Positions 1-13,344 of a stretch of DNA of 64,000 nt are shown one piece after another (position 1 is the stretch's first letter; each line of letters opens with the position of its first letter). Under the pieces are notes generated by a model. That model saw only the letters and a list, made by a program, of their open reading frames with translations. It had not been told where the DNA came from and ran no database searches. The stretch is from positions 4,313,057 to 4,377,056 of the forward strand of contig LR990043.1 of assembly GCA_905147135.1 (NCBI GenBank), given 5' to 3'. The position numbers and the translations under genes are program-made. This DNA is from Blastobasis lacticolella. Taxonomy: Eukaryota > Arthropoda > Insecta > Lepidoptera > Blastobasidae.

Positions 1-590
1 TTGCTTAAGACATCAATGGAGAAAATTGGTTTCGACGCATATACGAAATGGAAATTCTGTTAATAGAACGTATGTTATTCGTGTAGCTTCCTGAAATCTT
101 AAACGAGATTTCGAACATTGTCATACAGTTCCTGAAACTGACAAGGCGAAGTATACAGGAAATGTAAAGCTGAACCCAATAACCTCGTTTTTTGCGCTTA
201 TACGTCGTAAGGGCAATGAAGCTTACGTCATACATAAAATAAAATATAAGTAGCCTACAAGAGCGTGTGAAACACGTCCAAAGTTGATATTATTTCTGAT
301 ATTATATAATTTATTTAAAATCGATTCTACCGTCAAGGATTACCTTAAATGTTTTAGTTTCTATAAGAACTTTAGCGTTTCAGCGCACTTATTTTTTCTA
401 TCGATCATTATCTCGTCTGACTTACTTCCATCGGACATGAGAAGCTCTCTCAATCGCGAGCCAGGTGTTCTGCCACCGCATATTTAATATTTAAAATCCA
501 CACTAGCACAATCTTGCTACCGACGTGTCGCATCCAGCGTATACGAGCTCTAATCCGCAAGTTAAATTGAGATACAACGGTGCTACGTCT
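1..590. other. No gene seen
   Basis: AT-rich sequence with only short chance frames; no repeat family recognised. Confidence 0.6.
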
Positions 591-708
591 GCGAGGCTGC
601 AGCGTTGTATTAATCCCCGGGCTGCAGGCGGCGGCTTCCATCGGGACGACATTCCGATTGGTGTCGTGTCCGACGATACTTATCTCGTCGTGGAAAGAAG
701 CGGACGGC

Positions 709-1010
709 GGAAGATTTTAGCCGTGTGGTGTCCGGCAGAGTAGAATAGCACCAACCCCTTACACGTGGGTGTCATACAAGGCGACTAATGCTTTTGAGAA
801 AATGGGCAGCAGCGTTTTCCATTGTTATTTGTATAACACTCGTCCTGCAGTGGGCTGTGATGATGGATAGAGGCGGAGGAGGAGAAATGACTTCTCATTT
901 ATGGAGCGATGTCGTGGATAGGCGAGGAAATATCGTCTTCGTGGAGATGCAATTTAATTTAAACACTGTCGTTGTTATCAGACGTTAAAGGATTTTTGTT
1001 GTATGGATTA
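709..1010 (+). mobile_element. Family C repeat
   Basis: 'agccgtgtggtgtccggcag', 'aaaatgggcagcagcgtttt' and 'tgcagtgggctgtgatgatg'. A central block is missing relative to 9110-9450. Confidence 0.65.
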
Positions 1011-1039
1011 TGGTGAAGACGGACCACGCACCTGGGATA

Positions 1040-1850
1040 TTGATTTAAAGATGATTATTATTATTATGTAGTAATAGAAAAAGTAGTATAGCGGAAACCG
1101 GGGTTAACGCCAAGATAAACATGAGTAGTAATGACATTCTATACTAATATAATAAAGATAAAACATTCGATTGTTTGTAGTGGATAAACTCAAAAACTAC
1201 TTATCCGATGTTAAAAACTATTTCACCTATTTAAAGCTGCATTATCAGAGAGTAACTTAGACTATAGTTTTTTCGCAAAATTCAATGTGGTTGCTCGAGA
1301 ACGGATTCGGAACTTTGTAACTGAATTTTACTATAACAAATAATCTAACAATGATCTCCAGTGAAAGATAGCTACAAACATCTTTCGCACAACTATGTTA
1401 CGGTATACTATATCCTTAGGTATAATAACCCCAATAATAACACGGTTTTAACTTTTCCTGCGACTCCTACGAATTGTGACAGACATTTCACGTCGCACAC
1501 GACAATAATGTCGTGTGAACTTCAAACTGTAACTACACATGTGTCATATGCAACGTAGGTATACTAGATATATTCTCTCAGCGGCACAGACTAGATATCT
1601 AGGAGTAATGACGTAGTTCGTTAAGGTTGGGACTTGCTGACTTGAAATTGTACAGCTGGAAGCGTTCTAGAAAATTGCTAGCCATGATTAAGTATGTACT
1701 GAAAGGGTACCATGAAACATACAATTTAATATAACACACATAGGGGTTGGTGTTCTTGGAATCCTACTCAGCCGGACCGCAGTTGATTAATATTCAATTT
1801 TGATCTTATTTTTTAGAGTAAAACCTAGTTATAGCTGCCTGTCGTTTACA
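1040..1850. other. No gene seen
   Basis: Contains an (ATT)n run near 1050-1065 and otherwise unremarkable AT-rich DNA. Confidence 0.6.
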
Positions 1851-1854
1851 AGTT

Positions 1855-2065
1855 AGAAAACGCATAGGTGTCGCCTTAGGTGTTGCTAATGTCCATAGGC
1901 GGCTGACATAACTTTCCATCAGGTGACCGTTTTGTAGTGTAGTTACAGGCCTGAGGCGTGACAGAAATGACAAAGTGTGAATTTTTTTTGCCTCATGTTA
2001 TTGTGTTATGGGCGACGGTTACCATTTTCCATCAGGCGGTTGATTTGTTACTGAGTTGTACGAAA
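1855..2065 (+). mobile_element. LINE 3' remnants, two pieces
   Basis: 'gtgttgctaatgtccatagg' with 'ctttccatcaggtgaccg', and again 'tgggcgacggttaccatttt' with 'ccatcaggcggt'. Both are scraps of the same terminal text. A third scrap is at 3118-3165. Confidence 0.5.
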
Positions 2066-2069
2066 AATT

Positions 2070-3115
2070 TACCTACTGCAAATGACAAAAGGACTATCAC
2101 CACATATGAAAACGTAACTTTATGGTATAAAGTCTTGTAAATATTCCCGGATACCCAAATTCTTCCAGACAAATAATACAACCATGAAAATATTCCATCG
2201 GATTATGATGAGATTTGTTTGTATACAGACAACCTGAAGTATTTCCCCAGGGTGGACGGGCTATCACGGGCAGCTATGACGGGCGAGTTATTAGGTGGAC
2301 CATTCCCTGCGTTGGAGAAACACACATGCATTGACATGGATACCTGATTCGAACGACGGATCTAAGAATAGAAACGACACATAGAGGTTGTCATTTATGT
2401 CAAAAATAAATGCGTGTTATTGTAAACAACAGACTGGGTATCGATACTGGTGTGCAATGCAATTGTTATTATGTTACAATGTAATTGTGATGTTACTATA
2501 ACTACGTCGAGGTATCGAGTCAGTCTCAGCATTATCCCAGTTAAATTGCAGTTAAATCATTATTCGACCTTTTACACTTTTTCATTGACAGAATTGAAAG
2601 CAGAGTAACAACTAAGAAATATGCAACTTAGTAATTTATTTATTTATTGGAGTACCAATAGCCATATAAAACCATAATGCAACTAAAATACCAGAAAAAA
2701 TTATGGAAAAGTTCAAACCCATTAAAGTTGCAACTTAACATCTGTCATTTGAACAACAATCACACGTTTGACATGCGATGCAATTGTAATGTTACTGCAA
2801 CTGAGACGATTTCCGTACCAGAATCGAAAATCTGTAGTGTTAATTAAATGAAGTTTTATTCACATAGCAGTCGCTTTACGTGTCTGTTTGTCGTATATCC
2901 TTAGTTATCCTTAAAAATTATCAGTTGTTGAGGAGTCCGCCTGGGTGAGTACCACCGCCTTACATATTTCTGCCGCCAAGCAACAATGTTTGCATTGTCG
3001 TGTTCCGTTAAGAAGGATAAGGTAGCCAGCGCAATAAGAATGAGGCATTTCACAGTGTCAACGCAAATGCGGGTCTGCATTTAAACCTGCAACCTAAATT
3101 CATCAATCGTAGGTA
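2070..3115. other. No gene seen; small direct repeat
   Basis: 'tgcaattgt(t)attatgtta' near 2457 and 'tgcaattgtaatgttactgc' near 2778 are related words. Nothing coding. Confidence 0.5.
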
Positions 3116-3179
3116 AATGTTATGGGCGACAGTTACCGTTTACCATCAGTTCGGCTGTTTTCTCGTTTGTAACTGCGTA

Positions 3180-3300
3180 GCATAAACTAAGCTCTTCCTA
3201 AACAATGCAACGGATTTTGATGCGGTTCTCCTAATATTTAGAAATTTTCATCTGGAAGGTTTATGTATACCTATTGCATATTTGCGCACACGCACACACG
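3180..3300 (+). mobile_element. Helitron-like fragment
   Basis: 'caatgcaacggattttgatg' and 'tctggaaggtttatgtatac' match the body of the 62915-type repeats. Both ends are eroded. Confidence 0.4.
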
Positions 3301-3504
3301 TAGGTTAAATCAGAAACTAAGTTGGATACTGAAATTTGCTTGTCTGCTCACGGCCTATCAAAATACTATTTTTAATATAGCCTAGTTTTATGGGAATAAC
3401 TGTTTCCCATAGCACAGGATTTTCCTAGTTTGGGAAGCAGGGATTCCACTATAGACTAATTACAACCAGTATTGTATTGTATAAAAAAATGAAATATTTC
3501 GATC

Positions 3505-3595
3505 ATAATGTGTAGTACCTGTTATGTCAATCTGGTTTTGGTTGTGTCCTGATGTAAAATAAATAAAGATTATTATTATTATCATTTATTTATTT
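3505..3595 (+). mobile_element. LINE-like 3' tail
   Basis: 'gtcctgatgtaaaataaata' then 'aagattattattattatca' resembles a retroelement 3' terminus; nothing coding is left. Confidence 0.35.
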
Positions 3596-3599
3596 ATAT

Positions 3600-4250
3600 T
3601 ATAGATAATAGAGAATCCCCGAGAACACTCTTGGGAAGCCGACGCGGGTCGCTGGTAAACATTAAAATCGAACATATAGCTACCGATAATTTTCAACACC
3701 AAACGCGGGCAAAACCATTAATCAAATGAAGCCAACCGGCCTAAGTGGGGGAACGCAAAATCAAATTATCCACGAAAACGGGTAACAATCGAATATCTGA
3801 CGGCGAATTTTCCAAAATTGCCTCGACTCCGCCAGTCATTAATATCTGAGATTGAACCCCTCGAGGTCTCGGCAGACGCCTGCTACATCTCAATTTAAGT
3901 TTGACTTACGCGGCATGTATGTGATGCTATGGATTATGGATTAGGTTGCAATGCAATCTCTTGGCGAACATGTTGCCCTGGTACTCAATCTGAAAGTTAG
4001 GACTACCGTAAGCGATTGCTCAGCTAACTTGGTTACAAAGTGCAAGGGAGTTCAACAAATTGATATCGTGTCAGACAGTCGTGACATTACGTATAAAGCA
4101 CTTTATCTTTAAAGTTCCGGTTTTAAGAGGAACTACAAATATAGTATACTATACTAGCTAAGTATACCTATGGCTAATCTAGAGACAACAGCGCCACTCT
4201 TCATAGGTACTACATGTTGAAACAGATTATCGTACACATTAACCTAGCTG
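3600..4250. other. No gene seen
   Basis: Includes 'gccgacgcgggtcgctgg' (3638), which resembles a decayed Helitron 3' hairpin. The rest is unclassified. Confidence 0.5.
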
Positions 4251-4254
4251 ATTT

Positions 4255-4335
4255 TTTTAGGAGCTGTCGGTGTCCCTCCCACAGCGAGGCAAAGGCCTCT
4301 TTCCCATTTTTCCATTTTGACCTATAGGTGCTTGC
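4255..4335 (-). mobile_element. RTE-like LINE 3' scrap, minus strand
   Basis: 'gaggcaaaggcctctttccc' followed by 'atttttccattttgacc' parallels 57940-57970 ('aggcctctctcccatttttc'). Confidence 0.5.
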
Positions 4336-4559
4336 TTAAGAATAATATTTTCAATAGCCATCGGTTAAAAACAGGATGCCAAAATGGTACACCACGTGAG
4401 AAGGCGGATAAAATAATTGACAAAAAAATAATAAGTAACAAAATTGCAACAGATTTATTTGTTAACCGGATAATTCTTTAGCGATTTAATTGTTTTCCAA
4501 AACTTATATATTGGATCTTATGAATTTTAGCGTTCTCCTCACCATACACAAAACAATAC

Positions 4560-4860
4560 TACAACCGATGAACTTCGACGTGTTTCGATCTTCTGCGGCG
4601 CATCCTCAGGAAACTTCCACCTCGACATGCCTTATGAAGCATCCCATGGTACAGCGCAAAGGAGAGACATCTTGCACATGCGCGGTAAAATGACTCACGA
4701 TGCCCGAACCGTACGTTACTTGCAACAGACATATAGATGATGTGGATGAAATCTATCTCATCCTCAGAACGTGCAGTGGCGGATAAGTGACGGTGGCACC
4801 AAGATTTCTTCGGAACATTCCTCGTTGTACAGATGAATGAGAACATGTAGAGAGTCAATG
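4560..4860 (-). mobile_element. Degenerate LINE fragment (CR1-like)
   Basis: The minus strand reads ...TTRNVPKKSWCHRHLSATAR in one frame and NEECSEEIL..PPSLIRH in the next. The latter echoes NGECSEELF..P.AQFRH at 24483-24905. A 99-codon frame crosses the region but looks like a by-product of this remnant. Confidence 0.4.
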
Positions 4861-4869
4861 TCTCTCCGG

Positions 4870-5930
4870 AGGCTTAAGGCCTCCACATCAAGGGAGTTTT
4901 CTCCGTTGCTAGCACTACATCTAGGTAAGTAAACTTCGTAGGTAAAATGAGCCTTATTCCATTAATCTCGGGCACCTTCACGAATAGAAAAAGAACAAGT
5001 TTAATTAGAAACGACCACATCTTGCGTAAACCAAGAAATTATCACAGGCGCGACTGCTTAAAAATAATAACACGGCACGCGAAACTCCATTGATTATCGC
5101 ACGTACAGCAGCTAAATCTCATATTAAAACGGGGAATTGCGAGAATGAAATGAAATGTTAAACGCAGCGGAAAATAAACGAACGTGATAAAATTACGCGG
5201 GCGTCCACCGTATTTATGAAACTGTCGAATTTTATTCACCGGTTCTATTTTCGATCGGCATACACATATAATTATGTAGGTCTAGGTACTTCCCGCGACT
5301 TCGGTTGTAAGTTTATTAAAATATACCCGACTCACTATTATTTTTTAACTAGAGTTTTAGAGTATTGAGCCTGAATACAACATGCTCATTGGTTCATTCA
5401 AATTAAGTATGCTACGTCTTTCACGGCGTGGATTGATGGGTGGTTGATGTGACCGCCGGCTTGTAACCAATAAGAAAGGTGAATGTTATCCCAGTACTTT
5501 ATAGTTAAAAAAATAAAGTATAGTACAGTTTAGATCTCTATAAACATTGAAACATTGAGCAAGATCCCATTATTTGTCCGAGATTAAAAGTACCCTATGA
5601 CACTTGCATGAATAATTTTTTAAATCGGTTCAATAATTTCAGAGATTACCCCCAACATGCATACTTGCAAACTTATATTTATTTTATTAAATTATACTCT
5701 TTATTATACGAGTAATACAAAATACTCTTTATTGTACATAAAGGACAGTCGAAAATTGTTTCAGTAACATAGTATAGTACTTTTCCTCTTTGAATAGTAG
5801 TACCTATATAGAAGTGTAGATATAGATATAGATGATGTCCAACTTCCGTCTATCGCGTGATACTATTTTCTTAAAGAAAGAACAAACATTTATAGAGGTG
5901 TTGTTGTGTGTCAACACCACACGCTTGAAG
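4870..5930. other. No gene seen
   Basis: Unclassified AT-rich DNA. The minus-strand frame at 5042-5239 has no recognisable content. Confidence 0.5.
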
Positions 5931-5934
5931 AAGA

Positions 5935-6025
5935 CACAGATATGTATCTTCAAGGCTCGCATGCCACATCTTCGACCTCATCGTCCCTTTCCATCAGGTG
6001 AGTTGAGGTCAAATGCAAGCCTATT
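5935..6025 (+). mobile_element. LINE family E 3' scrap
   Basis: 'gccacatcttcgacctcatc' and 'catcaggtgagttgaggtca' match 24430-24480 and 47620-47680. Confidence 0.5.
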
Positions 6026-6029
6026 ATTA

Positions 6030-8925
6030 ATAAAAAAAAAAAAAGACACAAAAAAATTAAAATTATACAATTATTACAACATAAAATTCACGGGAAGACT
6101 ACACATAGCCAATGTGTATACCTACTTTTAGACTAACTTTTAAGTAGTTAGAAAAGGTAAATCGTGTAAAAACTATCAGGTGGCCTTTTCTAGTATCTTT
6201 TATAGTATTATTGCTCTTTAGTATAAAAAATACTACCAACAAAAAAGGGTGGAAAAGAATCCGCAGAGCAGTCGATACTAGCCGAACATCTCTGCAATCG
6301 TCGATCGCTCGGCCCGGTTTTGCTTCGTCGCTGTTTGCATTAGAGTTTCATTGTTGAGACTTACCCGCTCAGCTATTACTTGTTTCCTATCTTTCTTCGC
6401 ATTCGCACTTGTTGATCTATTTATGGGGAAATATTTCTTTCTCTTTTACTTGTTTCAGTTATAATCGCCTGCCTATGCTTGGGATATGATGACAGAAGCG
6501 CAAGTTTGAGTTTTTCCATATTCAGTTGGTCGTTGTAGTCATACATTTTAGTCTTTGGTTCTTTAAAAAATACAGCAAACTTAATTTAAAATAAAGTAGA
6601 GAATATTGTGTACGTCCTGAACTACCGACGGTGGTTTTCATTCAGACGGACCGTCTTACTGCCTATCTCTTTTGGTAAAAAAAATCGATACTCAACCAAT
6701 ATGTATATGGCTGTTTGTAAAAAGTAAGATTGGAAAAGGCCAATGTTTTCCTTTAGTTTTTGACGTTTGAAAAGAGATAAAGTAAAGTAATCCTCCATCC
6801 ACTATATTTTTACATTCATTTACAATATAATATTTCAAAACATTAAACCATTTCTGCTTTAGAAGCAAACGTGATACATTTCTTTTTGTACGAATTCTTA
6901 AAACAGTGGTCGAACTTCCATTACGTTGCGTTCGTGTACAACCAGCCGTTAACTGACAGTAAATTTGCAATTTTACCATCGCGTAAGTAAAATTAGGGGA
7001 CATAAAACGCGAACCAAATTAGAATTCAAATAGGTGTGACTACATCTAATAAACGATTATTAATGTTGTCTGGGTACTGCGTATCACTGTTCGATATTAC
7101 AAGTGCTGTGGCATTGCGCCAACTGGGTGATCTGTTTTCCGATACGACTTTTACTATTGATAAGTGGGTAATGTCTAGTCCGAAAGGGTTGTTTCTATCA
7201 ATTCTGGGATTGTTTGGACGGCGGCAGTTGCTACGGTTCTTTGAAAAAAAAGTGGAATATACAGATTGTAAGAATCATCGGCTTCATAGTATCTACCTAC
7301 CCTTCCTGTAAGATATTGTTACCGGGCGTGTTGCAGATCGATGCACTGCCTACCCCTCTTGTAGAATATTGCTGTTGCTGATCGCTGAGATACTTACAAT
7401 AGATACATTCAAACTCATATTGTAAATGCAAAAGTAACTCGTGTAATTTTAATGAGGATCTAATTAGACAAGGACATAGATGGTAATCTGGGGAGTGATT
7501 TCGCGCGGCAATAGTTCGAAAATCGCGGGCAAACGCTAATAATGCAGGTTATAAAAGGAAGTGTAAGAGAAAATTCCTATGTGATGGAAATATCGGTATC
7601 TAATAACACCAACTATTAGCAAAATTTCCATTCGAAGTAATTCCTCGAAGACTTAAGTTACGCCATACAAAAAACATGAGGAAAATTTAGGAGATAACAC
7701 CTAGTATACAAACAAAGTTACGAAATATTTTTTTATAATATTAATTATAAATGGATAAATATAAAAATATTACCCCATTTATTAAATACTTATCTCACAC
7801 GAAATCGGCGATGAGCTGCGCTCTGGTGAGCGGTTTTTGTTGGGAAACATATAACCCCTAAAATATAGAATAGCCATAGAGAAAATAAATTAAAAACAGG
7901 ACACAATAGCGTAGTTATACTCAACAACCGCATGCTTCAAAAGGCCTCAAAGTACGGAGCAGACTCGGCCATGTTTGTCCACTATAGAGGTACATTTATA
8001 AAGATCTACAAACCGTTTCCTTGACGCTAGACAGTGTGCAAACTATCACGTCTAGGTTCTTTTAGACCGGGCCGGCAAAACGTGGAACTCGTCAAAGTCA
8101 CATGAAAGCGTGCCGCGGACACCGGCTACCATGGCCACAAGCCATAAAACATTGGGAACTTTAATGTGTCCGTCTTTCAGTACAAACGGAGATGGCTAAA
8201 TAATTACTGTCCTCGACTTGAGCTTTCATATGTCTGCTCGTTTCGCCTTTAAACGGTTGCGAAACTTGAGGTACGTATACAATATTATATATCTAGATAA
8301 TGTAATTAAAGGATGTTTTTTTCAGTGGCGGAGTATTTTAAATAGAAATAAAATATAGAAAAAGTTTATAATATCAATGATACTAGTTTTATTGGAAAGA
8401 TAATTTTATGGTATTTCCGTTTGAATATAATTTCGGCAATGTGGCTGCCGTGCCTGGCGCGTAGGTGACATATATTTCGACAAGCGAATGAATAATACAG
8501 ATAAATAGCGACTCAAAAAGATAGTCGTCTTCAAATTTAAACCGTCTTTACTCTTTGTTTAGGCCTTCTACAGCCCAAGTAAATCCAATTAGATGCGGCC
8601 TACGGACATTTACAATACCAGGGGTATCAATATCAATGACAGAAAGGTGAAAGCTTTCCGAGCATCCAAATAGAATCAAGAGTCTGTGTTTGAGATGCAA
8701 TGCTCTCGAGCATTTCCGACATGAACTGTCTGCCTGCCTATCAGATTAGATACAAGCCGAATGCTCTGATATAACATTAATACGATTTGGGCTTCAAACC
8801 GGGAACGATAGCGCGGCTCAAATGTAGCTATAATTAGGAATGTTTTGAGCAGATAGTGTATGTTTTAGTCGGTCATACCTCAGGAAAGTGGGGAATAGGT
8901 GGCTGCCATATCATGGTTTTAATTT
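6030..8925. other. No supported gene in 2.9 kb
   Basis: Frames at 6692-7003 (-) and 7036-7311 (+, GTG-initiated) have no motif or splice context that I trust. 8590-8635 ('ggacatttacaataccaggg') is a scrap of the CR1-like 3' end. Confidence 0.5.
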
Positions 8926-8929
8926 TTAT

Positions 8930-9052
8930 GCCACTAAGGTGGCAAACAAGCTTACGGCCTGCTTGATGGTAAGCCTATGGACGTTTACAATACCAGGGGT
9001 ATCACCCACGTGTTGCTGACTCCGTACAAACCTTTTCTTTGGTATCAGGAAA
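8930..9052 (-). mobile_element. CR1-like LINE 3' end
   Basis: 'ccactaaggtggcaaacaag' to 'gttgctgactccgtacaaac' matches 41375-41480. A plus-strand family C copy follows at 9110. Confidence 0.75.
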
Positions 9053-9109
9053 GAGGGAGACCTACTCGCTCGGGACCTCTGTTACCGGATATACGGAGAA
9101 GCGATGGAT

Positions 9110-9450
9110 TGATTGATAGGCCGTGTGGTGATCGGCAGAGTAGAATAGCACCAACCCCTTACGCTCATGGGTGTCGTACAAGGCGACTAATGTTTTCGAG
9201 GCAAAAGATCAAAAGTCTTCGTAGTCTAAAAAATGGGCAGCAGCATTTTCCATTGTTATATTTAAACACTGCGATCTCCAACCCGCCTGCCAAGCGTGGA
9301 GATTATGGCAATAACCTCCCCTTTCGTGGGAGAGGCCCTAAGTCTGTTACGGGCTGTGATGATGATGGATTGACATCGCTGCAAACGGCTCACGGCGCGA
9401 GGATGCCGAAGATCGGGCGAAGTGTAGACGCTGGTGTACGTATATAAGTA
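9110..9450 (+). mobile_element. Family C repeat, most complete copy
   Basis: 'ggccgtgtggtgatcggcag', 'caaggcgactaatgttttcg', 'gcgtggagattatggcaata' and 'gggctgtgatgatgatgga'. The 156-codon frame over this region is a repeat by-product: the text recurs at 709-880, 20893-21150, and reversed at 38950-39190 and 49340-49470. Confidence 0.7.
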
Positions 9451-9734
9451 AAAAAAAAATACGGGAACGAAGCAGCGCAGCCAGTAGTTATTAAAGATGA
9501 TCTAATACTGGAACGAAGCCATAATTAAATTAAATATGGAGTAATTAAATCCAATGTGTTTATTATTTGACTGAGAACCAAACTATATTTCGGGACGTGA
9601 TTTATAAAAGCAATGCATCTTATTAATGACTATCATCAAATGTAAAGTCTTCAAGTAACGATTCGCAGTACAAATATACGTGTAATATTGGAGATCAATT
9701 TCTAAATAAGTTCTCAAGTAAAATATATATTTTT

Positions 9735-10075
9735 TAAACAAGATGGGAGGAACACGATGGGGTTATCTTATTGCGTTCAGTTGTTCCTAAGGCCACCTTC
9801 CGTCATCGTCACCAGACCTTGAATATAACTTAGGGGTATAATGCGCATTAAGACCATTCCAAAGAGTCCAAACACAATGGTGTTATATTATTGCGTTCAT
9901 TAATTCCCATGACCACCTTCTGACTCCATGATCAGACCAGATCCATGGTACAATTTAACGCATTGTCATCCATGTTACATAGCTTTACAAATTTTCAGGT
10001 CATTTGACCACCGGGAAGTGGGTCGTATTAGGCTTGCAATATTTACGTTGAACATGCATAGTTACAAACATAGCC
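9735..10075 (+). repeat. Two diverged tandem copies of a dispersed repeat
   Basis: 'ggggttatcttattgcgttc' (9758) and 'ggtgttatattattgcgttc' (9879) are followed by matching 'gaccaccttc.g.ctcc.t' text. A third copy lies reversed at 33430-33655. Confidence 0.7.
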
Positions 10076-10149
10076 AGTTATATTTAAGCTTGTAAAAACC
10101 AAAACAACCTCTTTAATGAATAAATAATACTTAATTTTACAATTAAAAA

Positions 10150-10255
10150 TCCTATATTATAGGACTAAGGGACTGGCAGACATTGGCACTTGATCGTGAA
10201 GAGTGGAGGAATCGGGGGGAGGCCTTTTCCCAGCAGTGGGATGATTCAGGCTAAT
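10150..10255 (+). mobile_element. RTE-like LINE 3' end
   Basis: RDWQTLALDREEWRNRGEAF then SQQWDDSG and a stop is the C-terminal pattern of RTE-type reverse transcriptases. Confidence 0.65.
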
Positions 10256-10264
10256 ATAGATAGA

Positions 10265-10325
10265 ATAGGACTAGGGACTACAGACTGTTCCTAGACAGGC
10301 AAGGTCAAATGCCTGGCTAGTTAGA
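10265..10325 (+). mobile_element. LINE family E 3' scrap
   Basis: 'ctgttcctagacaggcaagg' then 'tcaaatgcctggctagt' is the terminal part of family E. It directly follows the RTE-like end at 10155. Confidence 0.5.
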
Positions 10326-10923
10326 TTTAAGAAAAAGGAAAACTATCTGGATTATACTGAGTTGGGCAATATAAGTAAAAAGCAAACTCAATACTTTATT
10401 TTTTCTCTGGTTGTTGTCAATTTTGTAAATACCGTTGCTGAAGCAAGATTGACCAAGATCTTTCCTTGAGACCCTGAGACTGGTTGAATGATCTCGGAGC
10501 CGAATAGCAGCCCGTGATGGTATATTACTATTATAAGAAAATAAACAGAAATCTGGCTCAACCCATTCCATACTCATGGCGGAACACTGAACCGGCAGCT
10601 AATTGAAAACGCACAATTCTGACCTCCGAATATCGCATTAAATATAACGATTTGTGTCCATTCCTTAACTTTGGCGTTGGCTGCGTGCCAAATAATCGAT
10701 ACGTTTTGGCATAAAGCCAGACCATCTGTCGGCGGCAAAAAACGGGAGACAAAAAACTATACTGTTTCCTCACCACGTCACGAGACATCCCTCATTTGCT
10801 TGAATGGCGTCCAGGTCGCCTTTTTGTGGGCTATTTGAGGATGGTCAGTAAGATAGCGAAGACCGATATAGATCAACAGAAACAATTATCTAATCAAGTT
10901 TTTGTAGAATGTGAGACGAAGAG

Positions 10924-11285
10924 GTTCAGTAGAGAAAACGTACTGAAAGAAAGTAATTTATTCAAAGATTTTGATGTCATTACTAATATTTTGTATAACA
11001 TAATACATCACACGAATATGTAGAAAGCAGATCTCAAAAATAACAGATTGACGGGAATAGTGGTTACACTGCAATTCAAGCAATATGACAACAGAAATTT
11101 GGTCAAGGTTTTTTGGGGAAAACGTACCGAAAGAAAGCATTGATGACATTCACAAACGTTGATGTCGTTAGCAAAATTTTGTATCACCTGTATGTAGAAT
11201 GTAGATCTGAAATATTTTTATGAATCGACGGGACTAGTGGTCACACAATTCAAACAACATAACGACAACAGAAATTTGGTCAAGG
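10924..11285 (+). repeat. Tandem duplication of about 180 bp
   Basis: Copy 1 (10924-11106) and copy 2 (11107-11285) share 'gaaaacgtac(t/c)gaaagaaag', 'attttgtat' and 'acaacagaaatttggtcaag' in the same order. Roughly three quarters of the bases agree by eye. Stops interrupt any reading through both copies. Confidence 0.8.
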
Positions 11286-11289
11286 TATA

Positions 11290-13340
11290 CAAGATTGCGC
11301 ACAGTCGTTTTGATAATTTTATTCCCCGTATTTTGAGCAGCGGCCCTAATAAATTTCATTACAATATTCAATATTACAATGCTCGCCTACATTTGCTGTA
11401 AATTTTACAGCACGTCAGGCACTTGCAGGTCGCATTGGCGAATGTCCAACGAGTGCGTCATTGGGTCTATTAGATATGCATTCTGCTGCAGCTACTGCGG
11501 ATTACAGTTATTAAGAAATATTATTGTTAGATTTATTGTCTTAGAACTCAACACTGGTTTCGTTACTACATCGTAGGGTATGGCATGCGTTATAATGATT
11601 GTGTGATATTGTGTCAGAGTCTAATTGGTTTTTAATAACTTGTCCAATCCTTTCTCAGAAATCCCCAAATAAATGGATAATTCTGGAAAAAATGCACTAA
11701 CAAATAGAGTGTAGAACTCAATGTGAGTGAGAATCTAGACGCAGTTGATTGTGTACACGTATATAAAGTAGCTGTATGATATTATATCATAATTATTACA
11801 ATTTTCTTTCAGATACATATCAACTTTCCGATCTTCAGGAGGATCGGACTGATGCTGCCCGAATCCAGCGGGCGTTTCCTTGATCTCTTCCTTGTGGTGC
11901 CTTCTTGCTATATCGAAGTCGCGAACTATCAGATTCACGTCTAAAATTCATTTTCTGCATATTCGTACGAATGTTATTCTTTATGGCCCCTCGCATGTTC
12001 AATTCACATTCGTTTTATTTCGCAAAATTCATACGAATACGGATCCAAACTGCGACGGTCCACATGGGGAAACACTTCCATATTTTTTCTGTCACTTTCC
12101 ACCTGAGCATTAAGAATACTCTAATTGATCGCCATAGTAGTCGCCGTACTTACGCTTAGTCCATGGCGTAGAGAATCACTAATAGTCCAATTGACCGCCC
12201 AAGTTAGTCCATGGCGTCGCTTACATCACACCCCGAGTAAAACAGAGACAAAACCGAGACGAGGTCGCAGCCGCTCAGGCGTGAGCATAGTGGGAATCTG
12301 CGGAATCTTTTTTATTGTCATTGCGTTTGACAGTTACGTACACGTGTCCCGAACTGGGTTAATAGATTCTTCTGTCTATTTTTACGTCCGTACGTAAATA
12401 AATAAATAGCTACGGTTCAGCCATGCGGTGGTCCGAAACTAATTTTGCGTTTTTTGACACCACGTTTTCCACACCGATGGCTGACCGCCTCAATTTCAAC
12501 ATTTGTCTAATTTAAAAAGTATCTGATAATTTGACGATATAATGTTATTATTTCCACCGCTTCACGTGTTTGTTTAGCCAAAATATGGTTGCGTATTATA
12601 GTAAGGTTTGGTTTGGTACAAACCACTAATTTAATTTACGAGTAAACTATCTAAGGGAGGTTTACAGAACTTGTGTAAGATGAAAATTTTAAGCATATTC
12701 AGGAATGATATATATTTGCAAAACTTTAATGGATGTGGATTTTGAGTTTATTAACGAAGACAATAACAATAAACATTACTAAAAAGATATCGCTATATAT
12801 TTAGAATTTATGCTCGCATACAGCCCTTGGACTGTACAAAGATCTGAGCAAACTAGCCAGCCATCATTGTCCAGAAGATTAGTCAAGCTAATAACTCGCA
12901 AACCCAAAGCCGCGGAACAAATACAAAGAAACTACAACATGCCATTGCCATAAACAAGGCAGGGCGACCAATCTGACTCTTCACGAGTCAGAACAGACAT
13001 TTTATTGTCTCCATCAGCAAGTGGGTCGAACACAGCTGACTCATATAACTCTGTGTCGCGATCATCGTATTGGACATGCCGGTCTATCTGTTGAACAACT
13101 CCAATGTGTTGTCAAGCCACTGATTTAGTAATGTACCCATTTGGATGTACAAGGGTTTTAGCGGCAACTTAGTTCTTTCATGCATTTTGGGAATACTGGC
13201 CTCGTAGAGAAAACAGTAAAATTTACACAGATATAATAGTGGTCCTAAAGTTGACCTAAAAGTTCTAACAGTTGAGCACTATTGCAGTTCTCTGGGTCTT
13301 TGAGTCAAGATAGTTGTACAAACATTCCCAAATATATATT
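11290..13340. other. No supported gene in 2 kb
   Basis: 'ttagtccatggcgt' occurs twice (12157 and 12203). Overlapping frames at 11880-12397 are taken as chance. Confidence 0.45.
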
Positions 13341-13344
13341 TATT

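Noticed and set aside
8977..9447. 156-codon ORF as a host protein
   Set aside because: The sequence is a CR1-like scrap plus a family C repeat found in several other places.
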